64,000 nucleotides of DNA, taken from the NCBI RefSeq assembly GCF_014648655.1, contig NZ_BMRN01000003.1, positions 390,335 through 454,334 of the forward strand, given 5' to 3'. The notes below the pieces were generated by a model. That model worked only from the letters and a program-made list of their open reading frames with translations. It did not search any database and was not told the DNA's origin. Below, in pieces: positions 54,003 to 62,701 of the stretch (within the stretch, counting starts at the first letter, position 1; each line of letters opens with the position of its first letter). Both the position numbers and the translations under genes were made by a program. The stretch comes from Streptomyces atratus (GTDB taxonomy: Bacteria > Actinomycetota > Actinomycetes > Streptomycetales > Streptomycetaceae).

Positions 54003-55118
54003 ATGTCATCCACCGTCTCCCCGGCCGGAGCACCGGCCTCCTCGCCCTCAGCGGCACCAGCGGACCCACAGGCCGAAGAGGCTCAGGAGGCCCGCCCACG
54101 CCGCGAGCACCGTTACGACATCGATCTCATCAGACTGCTCTGCTCGGTCGGTGTGATCCTCTGCCATACGGGCTCCGCGTTCGTGAACGCCGTGGGCCGC
54201 AAGCCGTCGGGCGGCTCGGGCACCTACTGGGCAGGGCTGGCGGCGGACTCGGCGGGCCGATTCGCCGTGCCCCTGTTCTTCGCGATTGCCGGGTGGGTCG
54301 TCCTCGTCGGCGCCCCGCCGAAGGACGGTGCGAGGCTGCGGCAGCGCATTGTCCGCATCGCGCTGCCGCTCGCCGTGTGGACGGCGGTGTACCTGGCGTG
54401 GGGCCGCTGGCGCGGCACCAATGACGATCCGGTCGGTGACCTGGCACTCGACTCGGTCTTCGCCTCGGTGCGTCCCGCCTACCACCTCTGGTACCTGTAC
54501 GCCTACATTCCCGTGATCATGCTCCTGGCCTTCGCGACGATGGTGAAGTCGGGCAAGCGCCCGTGGGGCCTGGGCGCGGCGCTCCTGGTCCTGGCCGCGG
54601 CACCGTCGCTCTTCGGTGACCTCTCCTCGGTCACGGGCTGGGACGTGCCGCGTTTCGGCTGGGGCTTCGGCCCGTACCAGTTGATCTACGCGGTGCTCGG
54701 CGCGCTCCTGTTCGCGCTGCCCGCCGCAGTCGTCGGGAAGCGGCGCCTGCTGTGGCTGCTGCCGACGGCGGCGGCGCTGGCTGCGGTGATCGCGTACCAG
54801 CACAAGGTCCACTACGCGATTCCGTACGCCAGTGTGCTGGTGGCCCTGTTCAGCGCCGGTGTGCTGCTCACCCTGCACCGGCTGACGGTTCCCGAAGGGC
54901 TGCGCCCCCTCCTGACCCGGCTGGCCGACGCCTCCTTCGGCGCCTACATGGTCCACGTCCTGATCCTCGGCGTGCTCACCGACCTGTTCGTCTCCGCCGA
55001 CCTGACGTTGCCGGTGGCCGCTGCCCTGGTCGTCGCGGTGACCGCGGCGACGACGTTGCTGGCGTTCGGTGCGGGCCTGCTGTGGGCGCGGCTCGGGATG
55101 AGCCGGATGCTCGGCTGA
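54003..55118 (+). CDS. Acyltransferase_3 family membrane O-acyltransferase
   Basis: 371 residues with about ten membrane helices. The motif YDIDLIRLLCSVGVILCHTG carries the Arg-His pattern of the family. A 36-residue charged N-terminus precedes it. Members O-acetylate or succinylate surface polysaccharides and lipids; its place between the two GT2/polysialyltransferase pairs suggests it decorates that polymer. The stop is followed by an intergenic region ending in a shared hairpin. Confidence 0.88.
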   Translation: MSSTVSPAGAPASSPSAAPADPQAEEAQEARPRREHRYDIDLIRLLCSVGVILCHTGSAFVNAVGRKPSGGSGTYWAGLAADSAGRFAVPLFFAIAGWVVLVGAPPKDGARLRQRIVRIALPLAVWTAVYLAWGRWRGTNDDPVGDLALDSVFASVRPAYHLWYLYAYIPVIMLLAFATMVKSGKRPWGLGAALLVLAAAPSLFGDLSSVTGWDVPRFGWGFGPYQLIYAVLGALLFALPAAVVGKRRLLWLLPTAAALAAVIAYQHKVHYAIPYASVLVALFSAGVLLTLHRLTVPEGLRPLLTRLADASFGAYMVHVLILGVLTDLFVSADLTLPVAAALVVAVTAATTLLAFGAGLLWARLGMSRMLG

Positions 55119-55529
55119 GCCGCCGGGCCAGGACGACCGCACGCGGCGCGGGCCCCGGAGGGCCGACGCGCCGCGTGCGCCCGCATGTCACACGGGAATC
55201 CTGACTGACGCCGAGCACGATCGCAGAGCCGGTGCTGAGTCCACAACGGGTGTTCTTTTCGGTGATCGTGATCCGGACATGTGCGGCGGTGAACGCGCGG
55301 TGGATTTCCCGCATGCCCGAGGGGAATTTCCCCCGATAAGGAAAAGGGAGCGGCGAATGCGCCGTGCGACGGCCGGGGGAACGGTGCCTCCGCTCGCCGC
55401 AATGAATGGCAATCGGATTTTCCGTCGATCGTCGACGTGGCTGGTACGGCCCTCTTGGCATTCTCGGCGTGGCATCAAGGCCGTGGGTGCGGCCGGCCGC
55501 TCGCCCGGAATCCGGGCGAGCGGCCCTCG
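55119..55529. other. Intergenic region between convergent genes
   Basis: About 410 bases with no supported gene; short frames show no family resemblance. The right end holds a bidirectional terminator hairpin at 55495-55525. Confidence 0.55.
55495..55525. terminator. Bidirectional hairpin in the glycopolymer locus
   Basis: A perfect 15-base-pair inverted repeat (GGCCGCTCGCCCGGA and complement) around A55510, four bases beyond the stop of the minus-strand polysialyltransferase gene and downstream of the acyltransferase gene. Confidence 0.85.
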
Positions 55530-56846
55530 TCAGCGCAGTACGGCCCGCCCCAGCCGGCGAGCACGGCGCGCCGTCCGCCGCAGGGCCGGATTGCGCGAGA
55601 GCGTGGCGAGTCTGCCGGGCAGACCACCGGGGAGCCCGAGCACCGTCAGTTTGCGACGGGAGAAGAACTGCTGCTCGTCCGGTGTGACGCCGTCCTCGAG
55701 ATACGCGGCGGCGTCCGGCCTCAGATGCGGGTAGATCCGCGGCTGCATCATGAACCCGAGGGTGGTCACGAGCCGGCCCGGATCCCCAGGCGTCCGGGTG
55801 CGCCCCGTTTCGAGTTCGGGCAGCAGGGTGTGGGCGAGAACCGCCGGTACACGATTGCTGTTCTGGAGCGGGGTCAGGCGCTTCAGCAACGCTCCCGTCC
55901 CGGTGCGGGCGGTGTCCAGACCGTACAGCTGCCGGGCGGTGAAGAGCGCGGTGGAGAAGCAGCCCACGACGACTGCCGGGCGCAGCTGCTCGTACAGCGT
56001 CTCGGCGAGCACCGGCACGTCGAGAACGGTGAGTTCCACACCGAGCCGTCCGGCCTCGGACTCCAGGAGACGGGACCAGCGGGCGGGTGCCGTCGGATGG
56101 GGCTTGAAGACGATTCTCCGGTGCCCGAGCGCCGCGGCGCCACGCAGCATCCGCAGATGGAGTTCCTCTTCCTCCTCCGTCGTGAGGATCTCCAGCGCCG
56201 AGAGGTACTGGCCGAGAAGGAGCGCCGGACTGTCGTACGGGACCTTCGGCGCGGGCGAGACCGCTCCGACTTCCCCGAGGACCCTGCGGAAGGTGTCACC
56301 GGGGATGATCTGCGACTCCACGCCGAACTCCGTCAGCAACAAGGGCTTCAGACCCGGCACCAGATCGAGGTGGAGAAGCCGGCGCACGCGTGTACCGAGC
56401 AGCGGATCGAGCTTGATCCGGGTGGGCCCGTAGCTCATCAGCCCGTCCGCGTACACATCCACGGCCGCGCCCATGAAGATCCCGGTGACGGCGAGAGCCG
56501 GGTTGACCTGGATGGATTCGACGGTGAACTCGACGTCGTCGTCGCCGAGCCCCCACAGCCTGCGCAGATGGCGTTCCCAGAGCGGGACGTCCTCGGGCCG
56601 TGGGGACCAGCCCGACGGATGGAACGGTTCGATCGCCGCGTTCCAGGAGAGAACGTCGTCGAACCGGCCGCGCAGCGCCTCGAAGCCCGGCATCGTGTCG
56701 AGCGCCGGTGCGACCTCGGGGACGGCGGCGTTGTTGCTGATCAGCAGGATGCGCCGGTCCGCGGGCCGGACCAGGCCCGCGTCGATGGCCGCGGCCACGG
56801 TGGCCGCACCGTAGAGGGTGGACGCGCAGAAGATCTGGGTGGTCAT
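55530..56846 (-). CDS. Polysialyltransferase-like glycosyltransferase (second copy)
   Basis: 438 residues from the ATG at 56846. Same architecture as 52550-53893: QIFCASTLYGAATVAAAIDA, YADGLMSYGPTRIKLDPLLG, HLDLVPGLKPLLLTEFGVE, KPHPTAPARW and GCFSTALF. Overlaps the GT2 stop by 4 bases (ATGA), so the pair is translationally coupled. Differences in the C-terminal 150 residues from copy 1 may reflect acceptor specificity. Confidence 0.88.
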   Translation of the reverse strand: MTTQIFCASTLYGAATVAAAIDAGLVRPADRRILLISNNAAVPEVAPALDTMPGFEALRGRFDDVLSWNAAIEPFHPSGWSPRPEDVPLWERHLRRLWGLGDDDVEFTVESIQVNPALAVTGIFMGAAVDVYADGLMSYGPTRIKLDPLLGTRVRRLLHLDLVPGLKPLLLTEFGVESQIIPGDTFRRVLGEVGAVSPAPKVPYDSPALLLGQYLSALEILTTEEEEELHLRMLRGAAALGHRRIVFKPHPTAPARWSRLLESEAGRLGVELTVLDVPVLAETLYEQLRPAVVVGCFSTALFTARQLYGLDTARTGTGALLKRLTPLQNSNRVPAVLAHTLLPELETGRTRTPGDPGRLVTTLGFMMQPRIYPHLRPDAAAYLEDGVTPDEQQFFSRRKLTVLGLPGGLPGRLATLSRNPALRRTARRARRLGRAVLR

Positions 56847-57823
56847 GCGGTGGCCCCCGCACCTGCGAAGGGCCGGCGGCGCAGCCGCCGCAGTCGGGCG
56901 GACCTGTCGGTACCCATGGAATTGATCGTCTCTTCCAGAATGTTCTGCGGCATACGGTGCAGCGCGGCCGCACTCATGGTGAGAAGGCGGCGGGCCACGG
57001 CCGGTTCGAATTTGGAGATCCCCGCCAGGTGGTGGGAGATGATCGCGCAGTAGGTGCGTACGGCCTTCGGCAGCAGCGCGTCGGCCTCCGGATCCTGCGC
57101 GGTCTCTTCCAGCACCTGATCGAACGCGCGGATGAAATCGAGCTGCCGGATGTCGCCGATCTGGGTGAGTGAGGAGGCGACACCGCGCCGGTAGAACACG
57201 CCGAGCAGCCCGACCGCGGCGAACGACTCCGCCTCCCGGTGCAGCCGCCAGATCCACGGCCGGTCCTCGGCGGTGCGCAGCCCGTCCGTGAAGTGGATCA
57301 GACCGCGCTCGACCAGGCGGCGGTGATAGGCACCGGCCCAGGCGAACGGGTAGTCGACGGAGGTGGTGCGGCCGACCGGGAGAATCGCGTCGCGCGGACG
57401 CATCGGCACGTCGCGCAGGCCGTGGGGCACCCGGCGCACGGTGCGTGCCTTGGCGGTGCACTGCACGTGGTCGGTCCGTACGAAGTCGCAATCCAGACGG
57501 TCCATCGCGTCGACCAGGGCGGCGCAGTGTCCGGGAGCCAGCCAGTCGTCGCCGTCGAGGAATGTGACGTACCGGCCGCTCGACGCGTCGAGACCCGTGT
57601 TGCGGGCGGTCGCCAGCCCCTGGTTGTGCTCGTGCTGTCTCAGGACCACCCCCGGGATCTCGTCCCGCGCCCGGCGCAGGATGTCCGCGGTCCCGTCGGT
57701 CGAGGCATCGTCGACGAGGATGAACTCGAAGTCCTCGCGCGCATTGGCACGCAGGCTTCTGAGGGTGTCGGGGGCATATGTCTGCACGTTGTAGAACGGC
57801 ACGATGACGGAGAGCTTAACCAC
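56843..57823 (-). CDS. GT2 family glycosyltransferase (second pair)
   Basis: 326 residues from a GTG at 57823; a GTG at 57832 adds three residues. Neither has a clear ribosome site, so initiation may be leaderless. GT-A motifs: LSVIVPFYNVQTYAPDTLRS, ILVDDASTDGTADILR, GLATARNTGLDASSGRYVTF, LDGDDW, then DGLRTAEDRPWIWRLHREAE and LLPKAVRTYCAIISHH, closely matching the copy at 51581. It diverges from the DUF6716 gene across 208 AT-rich bases that must hold both promoters. Confidence 0.9.
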   Translation of the reverse strand: MVKLSVIVPFYNVQTYAPDTLRSLRANAREDFEFILVDDASTDGTADILRRARDEIPGVVLRQHEHNQGLATARNTGLDASSGRYVTFLDGDDWLAPGHCAALVDAMDRLDCDFVRTDHVQCTAKARTVRRVPHGLRDVPMRPRDAILPVGRTTSVDYPFAWAGAYHRRLVERGLIHFTDGLRTAEDRPWIWRLHREAESFAAVGLLGVFYRRGVASSLTQIGDIRQLDFIRAFDQVLEETAQDPEADALLPKAVRTYCAIISHHLAGISKFEPAVARRLLTMSAAALHRMPQNILEETINSMGTDRSARLRRLRRRPFAGAGATA

Positions 57824-58031
57824 CCGCGTCACGCTAAGGGCGGGTTCGGCATTTACCTTGTCCCGGAAAAAGACTGCGGGTGAACGACGCATGTGGGGAT
57901 AGTGAACCGGCGTGAATACGTGGGTTGCCCGGCCATTTTGTGAGTCGATTAGCCAACCGTCGGTGGTCTGTTAACCATCTGTTGCCGTCACGTTGGGCTG
58001 CGAATCGAAATGCCTTCCTAAGTTCTGGGAC

Positions 58032-59381
58032 GTGCCCCCACGTACCGAAAAGACGACCGCCCTCCGGGTAGCCGTACTCGCCGACTCCGACACCCGCTGG
58101 AAATGGGGCGCGCTCACCGCGCGCCGCCTCACCATCGACGCGTCCGGGACGTCGGCGCAGCGCGTCGAGATCAGCGGACTGCTGCTGCGCGGCCGGGCCA
58201 CCCCGACCCCGCGCCAGCTCGCCGAGGTCGGCGATGTCGGTATCGATGCCGACCGGGTGCGTGAGGTGACGGCCGTCGAATTCCTGCACACGGTCCGGGA
58301 CGAGGGATACGACGTCGTCGTACTCGCTCTCGTCGGGGGAGCCGTCCAGGCGATGCTGCACGGCCTCGCCGCGCTGCGGCTGCCCGCCAGGCCCGTCGTC
58401 GTCACCGGCTATGTCGGCGTCGTCTACGAGAAGCTCGCCGACGGACTGCTGCTGCGACATGGCGCGGATGTCGTCCTCGCCAACTCCCGCCACGACGCGG
58501 AGCGTTTCCGCACGGTGTACGAGGGAGTGGGCGCCGATGCCTCGGCCGTCACCGAGGCCGCGCTGCCGTTCCTCGGCGGCGAGCCGCACCGCCCGCAGGA
58601 GGGCCGCGACACGGTCGTCTTCGCCGCCCAGCCCTCCGTACCGGCCTCCCGCGCCGACCGTACGTATCTGCTGCGCAGGCTCGTCGAGCACGCCAGGCTG
58701 CACCCGGACCGCGAGGTGCTGCTGAAGCTGCGCTCCAAGCCAGGCGAGCACACCACGCACATCGAGGAACTCCCGTACCAGCGGCTCGCGGAGAAGCTGC
58801 CCGGCGGACTTCCGCCCAACTTCCGTCTGGTGTACGGGCACATGGGCGAGGTCCTGGACCGCACCGACCTGCTGGTCACGGTCTCCTCGACCGCCGCGCT
58901 GGAGTCCCTGCACCGGCGCATCCCGACCGCGATCCTCACCGACCTGGGCGTCCGCGAGGCCCTCGGCAACCACCACTTCATCGGCTCCGGACTGCTCACC
59001 TCCTGGGACCACCTGGACGGCGGCCACCGCCCGGAGCCCGACGGCGCATGGCTGGCCGGCCAGGGCGTCGCCGCCGACGGCACGTACGCCACGGCCTACG
59101 ACAACGCCCGCGCACGCGTCGAAGCCCTGCTCGCCGCCGCCCGCCTGCCCGACCTCGCCCCGTACTACACACCCGCCACCGCCCCCGGCTACCTCCCCGG
59201 CATCCTCGCCCGCCACCACCTCGCCCCCGACGGCCACCCGCTGCCGGGAGCCGAACGGCCCCGCGAGGTCAGCGGAGTGCGCGGCGCGGTCCGTGACGCG
59301 GTCCGGGAAGCGGCGCGCGGCGCGTACCGCCAGGGCGTCCAGCGGGTCGCCCCCGTCATCCGGCGGATGGGCGAGCTGTGA
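58032..59381 (+). CDS. DUF6716 putative glycosyltransferase
   Basis: 449 residues from a GTG at 58032. A GT-B-like two-domain layout: N-terminal LRVAVLADSDTRWKWGALTA, middle ANSRHDAERFRTVYEGVGAD, then VLLKLRSKPGEHTTHIEELP and LLVTVSSTAALESLHRRIPT, the last resembling the SS motif of sialyltransferase-like enzymes. The C-terminus has a basic amphipathic stretch. NCBI-style annotation of relatives is DUF6716 putative glycosyltransferase, found next to neuA/neuB. First gene of the neu operon. Confidence 0.85.
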   Translation: MPPRTEKTTALRVAVLADSDTRWKWGALTARRLTIDASGTSAQRVEISGLLLRGRATPTPRQLAEVGDVGIDADRVREVTAVEFLHTVRDEGYDVVVLALVGGAVQAMLHGLAALRLPARPVVVTGYVGVVYEKLADGLLLRHGADVVLANSRHDAERFRTVYEGVGADASAVTEAALPFLGGEPHRPQEGRDTVVFAAQPSVPASRADRTYLLRRLVEHARLHPDREVLLKLRSKPGEHTTHIEELPYQRLAEKLPGGLPPNFRLVYGHMGEVLDRTDLLVTVSSTAALESLHRRIPTAILTDLGVREALGNHHFIGSGLLTSWDHLDGGHRPEPDGAWLAGQGVAADGTYATAYDNARARVEALLAAARLPDLAPYYTPATAPGYLPGILARHHLAPDGHPLPGAERPREVSGVRGAVRDAVREAARGAYRQGVQRVAPVIRRMGEL

Positions 59382-59416
59382 ACACCTCCACTTCCACCAC
59401 GACACCAGGAGCAGCG

Positions 59417-60649
59417 ATGACGCCGCCCACCGTGCTCGCCGTGATCCCCGCCCGCGGCGGATCCAAGGGCGTCCCGGCCAAGAACCTCGCCCAGGTCGGC
59501 GGCGTACCGCTGGTCGCCCGTGCCGTACGCGCCTGCCTGGCCTCCCGTGAGGTCACGGACGTCGTCGTGACCACCGACGACGCCGCCATCGCCGACGCGG
59601 CCCGCGCCGCCGGCGACACGCTGGGCGCCCCGGAGCGGGTGCACATCGTCCAGCGTCCGGCGGCCATCGCGGGGGACAAGTCGAGCAGCGAGGACGCGGT
59701 GCTGCACGCCCTGGACGCGTACGAGGCGATGCACGACCGGAAGGCCGACGTGGTGCTGCTGGTCCAGTGCACCAGCCCCTTCGTCGTGCGGGAGGACATC
59801 GACGGCGTCGCCGCGGCCGTCGCCCGCGACGGCGCCGACACGGCGGTCACGGTGGCCCCGTTCCACGGCTTCCTCTGGCGCGACGGCAGTGCGCTGGAGG
59901 AGGACAACCACGGCGTCAACCACGACAAGTCCGTCCGGCAGATGCGCCAGGACCGCCCGGAGGACCTGCTGGAGACCGGCACCGCGTACGCCATGAACGC
60001 CGCGGGCTTCCGTGTCCACCGCCACCGCTTCTTCGGCCACACCGCCCTGGTGCGCACCGACGCCGCCCGGGTCCTGGAGATCGACGACCCGCACGACCTG
60101 GCCCGCGCCCGCGCCCTCGCGCCGCTCCTGGACCCCTCACCGCTGCCCACCCGGGACGACATCGACGCGGTCGTCCTCGACTTCGACGGCACGCAGACCG
60201 ACGACCGGGTCCTCATCGACGCCGACGGACGCGAGATCGTCGCCGTACACCGCGGCGACGGCCTGGGCATCGCGGCCCTGCGCAAGGCCGGAATGCCGCT
60301 GCTGATCCTCTCCACGGAACAGAACCCGGTCGTCGCGGCCCGCGCCCACAAGCTCCGCATCCCGGTCCTGCACGGCATCGACCGCAAGGACCTGGCGCTC
60401 AAGCAGTGGTGCGACGAACAGTCCATCGCCCCGGAACGTGTCCTCTACGTCGGCAACGACGTCAACGACCTGCCGTGCTTCGCGCTGGCCGGCTGGCCCG
60501 TCGCGGTCGCGAGCGCCCATGACTCGGTACGCGCCGCGGCACGCGCCGTCACGACCACCCCCGGCGGCTTCGGCGCCATCCGCGAGATCGCGGCCTGGCT
60601 GCTGGGCCCCACCCTCTCGACCACAGCTCCCACCCAGTCCCCCAAGTAA
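59417..60649 (+). CDS. neuA: N-acylneuraminate cytidylyltransferase fused to a HAD phosphatase (NeuA-HAD)
   Basis: 410 residues from the ATG at 59417 (AGGAG 6 bases upstream); a GTG at 59378 that overlaps the previous stop is in frame. Residues 1 to about 235 are the CMP-sugar synthetase (LAVIPARGGSKGVPAKNLAQ, VLLVQCTSPFV, TGTAYAMNAAGF, EIDDPHDLARARAL). Residues about 245-400 are a HAD hydrolase (VVLDFDGTQTDD, LSTEQNPVV, and VGNDVNDLPCFALAGW) like the 9-phosphate phosphatases KdsC/Kdn9P phosphatase. The fusion would dephosphorylate the nonulosonate 9-phosphate and then activate it with CTP. Confidence 0.9.
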   Translation: MTPPTVLAVIPARGGSKGVPAKNLAQVGGVPLVARAVRACLASREVTDVVVTTDDAAIADAARAAGDTLGAPERVHIVQRPAAIAGDKSSSEDAVLHALDAYEAMHDRKADVVLLVQCTSPFVVREDIDGVAAAVARDGADTAVTVAPFHGFLWRDGSALEEDNHGVNHDKSVRQMRQDRPEDLLETGTAYAMNAAGFRVHRHRFFGHTALVRTDAARVLEIDDPHDLARARALAPLLDPSPLPTRDDIDAVVLDFDGTQTDDRVLIDADGREIVAVHRGDGLGIAALRKAGMPLLILSTEQNPVVAARAHKLRIPVLHGIDRKDLALKQWCDEQSIAPERVLYVGNDVNDLPCFALAGWPVAVASAHDSVRAAARAVTTTPGGFGAIREIAAWLLGPTLSTTAPTQSPK

Positions 60650-60686
60650 CTCACCCCCCAAGCACCCCCCCCAGTCCCCCAAGTAA
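60633..60686 (+). repeat. Duplicated 17-bp unit at the neuA-neuB junction
   Basis: CCCAGTCCCCCAAGTAA occurs at 60633-60649, ending with the neuA stop, and again at 60670-60686, period 37. The second copy continues into AAGGAA, which serves as the neuB ribosome site. Confidence 0.75.
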
Positions 60687-60698
60687 GGAACGCACCTC

Positions 60699-61634
60699 AT
60701 GAGCACCTCCCGTCTGCGCACCCTCGGCACCCGCACCGCAGGCCCGGGCCGGCCCGTCTACGTCACCGGCGAGATCGGCATCAACCACAACGGCGACCTC
60801 GACAACGCCCTCGCGCTGATCGACGTGGCGGCCGAAGCCGGCTGCGACGCCGTCAAGTTCCAGAAGCGCACCCCGGAGATCTGCACCCCGCGCGACCAGT
60901 GGGACATCGAGCGCGACACCCCCTGGGGCCGGATGACCTACATCGACTACCGCCACCGCGTCGAGTTCGGCGAGGCCGAGTACCAGGCCATCTCCGAGCA
61001 CTGCGCCAGGCGCGGCATCGACTGGTTCGCCTCCCCGTGGGACACCGAGGCCGTCGCCTTCCTGGAGAAGTTCGACGTCCCCGCCCACAAGGTGGCCTCG
61101 GCCTCCCTCACCGACGACGAACTCCTGCGTGCCCTGAGGGCGACCGGCCGCACGATCATCCTCTCCACCGGCATGTCGACCCCGCGCCAGATCCGCCACG
61201 CGGTCGAGGTCCTGGGATCGAACAACATCCTTCTCTGCCACGCCACTTCGACGTACCCGGCCAAGGCCGAGGAGCTGAACCTCCGGGTCATCAACACCCT
61301 CCAGCAGGAGTACCCCAACGTCCCGATCGGCTACAGCGGCCACGAGACCGGCCTCCAGACGACCCTCGCCGCCGTCGCCCTCGGCGCCGCGTTCGTCGAG
61401 CGCCACATCACCCTCGACCGCGCCATGTGGGGCTCCGACCAGGCCGCCTCCGTCGAGCCGCAGGGCCTCACCCGCCTCGTCCGCGACATCCGCACCATCG
61501 AGGCCTCGCTCGGCGACGGCATCAAGAAGGTGTACGAGTCCGAGCTCGGCCCGATGAAGAAGCTCCGCCGGGTCGCGGGCGTCGTCGCCGAGAGCGCCGA
61601 GGCGGCCCCGGCCGCCGAGCCGGTCGCGGTCTGA
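60699..61634 (+). CDS. neuB: Nonulosonic acid (sialic acid/Kdn) synthase, NeuB type
   Basis: 311 residues. NeuB TIM barrel: VTGEIGINHNGDLDNALALI, DAVKFQKRTPE, FASPWDTEAVAFLEKFDV, KVASASLTDDELLRAL, STGMSTPRQI, LLCHATSTYPA, GYSGHETGLQTT and ERHITLDRAMWGSDQ. Condenses phosphoenolpyruvate with a mannose-type sugar or its 6-phosphate. It ends about 30 residues after the barrel and lacks the C-terminal SAF (antifreeze-like) domain of most NeuB enzymes; the tail is Ala/Glu/Val-rich. Follows neuA by 49 bases. Confidence 0.92.
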   Translation: MSTSRLRTLGTRTAGPGRPVYVTGEIGINHNGDLDNALALIDVAAEAGCDAVKFQKRTPEICTPRDQWDIERDTPWGRMTYIDYRHRVEFGEAEYQAISEHCARRGIDWFASPWDTEAVAFLEKFDVPAHKVASASLTDDELLRALRATGRTIILSTGMSTPRQIRHAVEVLGSNNILLCHATSTYPAKAEELNLRVINTLQQEYPNVPIGYSGHETGLQTTLAAVALGAAFVERHITLDRAMWGSDQAASVEPQGLTRLVRDIRTIEASLGDGIKKVYESELGPMKKLRRVAGVVAESAEAAPAAEPVAV

Positions 61635-61645
61635 CGGGCCGACCG

Positions 61646-62701
61646 GTGAACCTCGCCTTCGTCGAGAGCCCGGTCCAGCTCCTGAACGTCCTGGAGTGGG
61701 CCTACACAGAGGGAGGCGACGACCATGTCCTCACGGACGTCACGGTCGTCGTCCTCCCCCCGGTCGACCCGATGTCGCGCGGCCAGCTGCGCCGGATGGC
61801 GGAGCTGGCCCGCGACGAGGGCGTCAACGTCCGCTGGCAGGAGGCGCGCGGCGGTGCCGGCGCACCCCTGAAGAGCCTGCGAGACCTGTCCGGACTCGTC
61901 CGCAGGGCGGAACACGTCGTCATCGGAGACCCGTTCTCCCGGTACGTACAACTCCTGCTCACCATGGTCCGGGCCCGCCGCCTCACCGTGGTCGACGACG
62001 GCACGGCCACCATGGAGTTCGTCGCCCAGCTCGCGCGCGGCGAACGCCTGGTGCGCTGGCACCGCAAGGGCAGCTCGGGCCCGCGCGAACTGGTCCTGGC
62101 CCCGGTCACGGCCCGCGCCCGCAGCCGCTTCACCCCGTCCGCCACCCGTACGGTCGAGGTCTTCACGGCGATGCCGGTCGAGGCTCCGCCCGGCGTCACC
62201 GTCACTCCCAACACCTTCGCCTGGACCCGGGCCCGCTTCGGCCCGCCGCTGCTCACCAAGGGCGCGGACCTGGTCGGCACCTCGCTCGTCGAGACGGGCG
62301 TGGTCGACCAGGCCCAGTACCTGGAGGCCGTCGCGGCCCTGGCCCGCACCCATGGGGCCACCCGCTACTTCGCGCACCGCCGCGAGTCCACCGACAAGCT
62401 CCACGCCCTGGAGGCCGCCACCGGCCTGGAGATCGTCCGCCCCGACCTCCCCCTGGAACTCATCGCCCGCCGCGGACCCATCGGCCGTACGGTCCTGAGC
62501 TTCCCCTCCACGGTCGTCCACACCCTGCCCCTCGCCCTCGTCGGCACGGACGTCAAGGTCGCGGTCTGCGACATCGCCCCGGAATGGCTCCGCGACACGG
62601 CATCCCCGCGCGCCCAGGGATTCCTGTCGGGGGTGACGGAGACGGCTCGCGACGTGCAACGGCTGGCCCCGTGGCGCGCCACGGCAGTGACAGAGGCATA
62701 G
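61646..62701 (+). CDS. Sialyltransferase-like glycosyltransferase (GT52/polysialyltransferase-related)
   Basis: 351 residues from a GTG at 61646, 11 bases after neuB. Three motifs in the right order: LTVVDDGTATMEFV (D/E-D/E-G), RYFAHRRESTDKL (degenerate HP region) and LSFPSTVVHTLPLAL (SS/ST). The start NLAFVESPVQLLNVLEWAYT matches lipooligosaccharide sialyltransferase-type proteins. A terminal or linkage-forming nonulosonic acid transferase is the likely role. Last gene of the neu operon. Confidence 0.8.
   Translation: MNLAFVESPVQLLNVLEWAYTEGGDDHVLTDVTVVVLPPVDPMSRGQLRRMAELARDEGVNVRWQEARGGAGAPLKSLRDLSGLVRRAEHVVIGDPFSRYVQLLLTMVRARRLTVVDDGTATMEFVAQLARGERLVRWHRKGSSGPRELVLAPVTARARSRFTPSATRTVEVFTAMPVEAPPGVTVTPNTFAWTRARFGPPLLTKGADLVGTSLVETGVVDQAQYLEAVAALARTHGATRYFAHRRESTDKLHALEAATGLEIVRPDLPLELIARRGPIGRTVLSFPSTVVHTLPLALVGTDVKVAVCDIAPEWLRDTASPRAQGFLSGVTETARDVQRLAPWRATAVTEA

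Noticed and set aside
55188-55478. Minus-strand frame in the gap between the acyltransferase and polysialyltransferase genes
   Set aside because: Arg/Ser/Pro-rich translation, no start signal and no domain.
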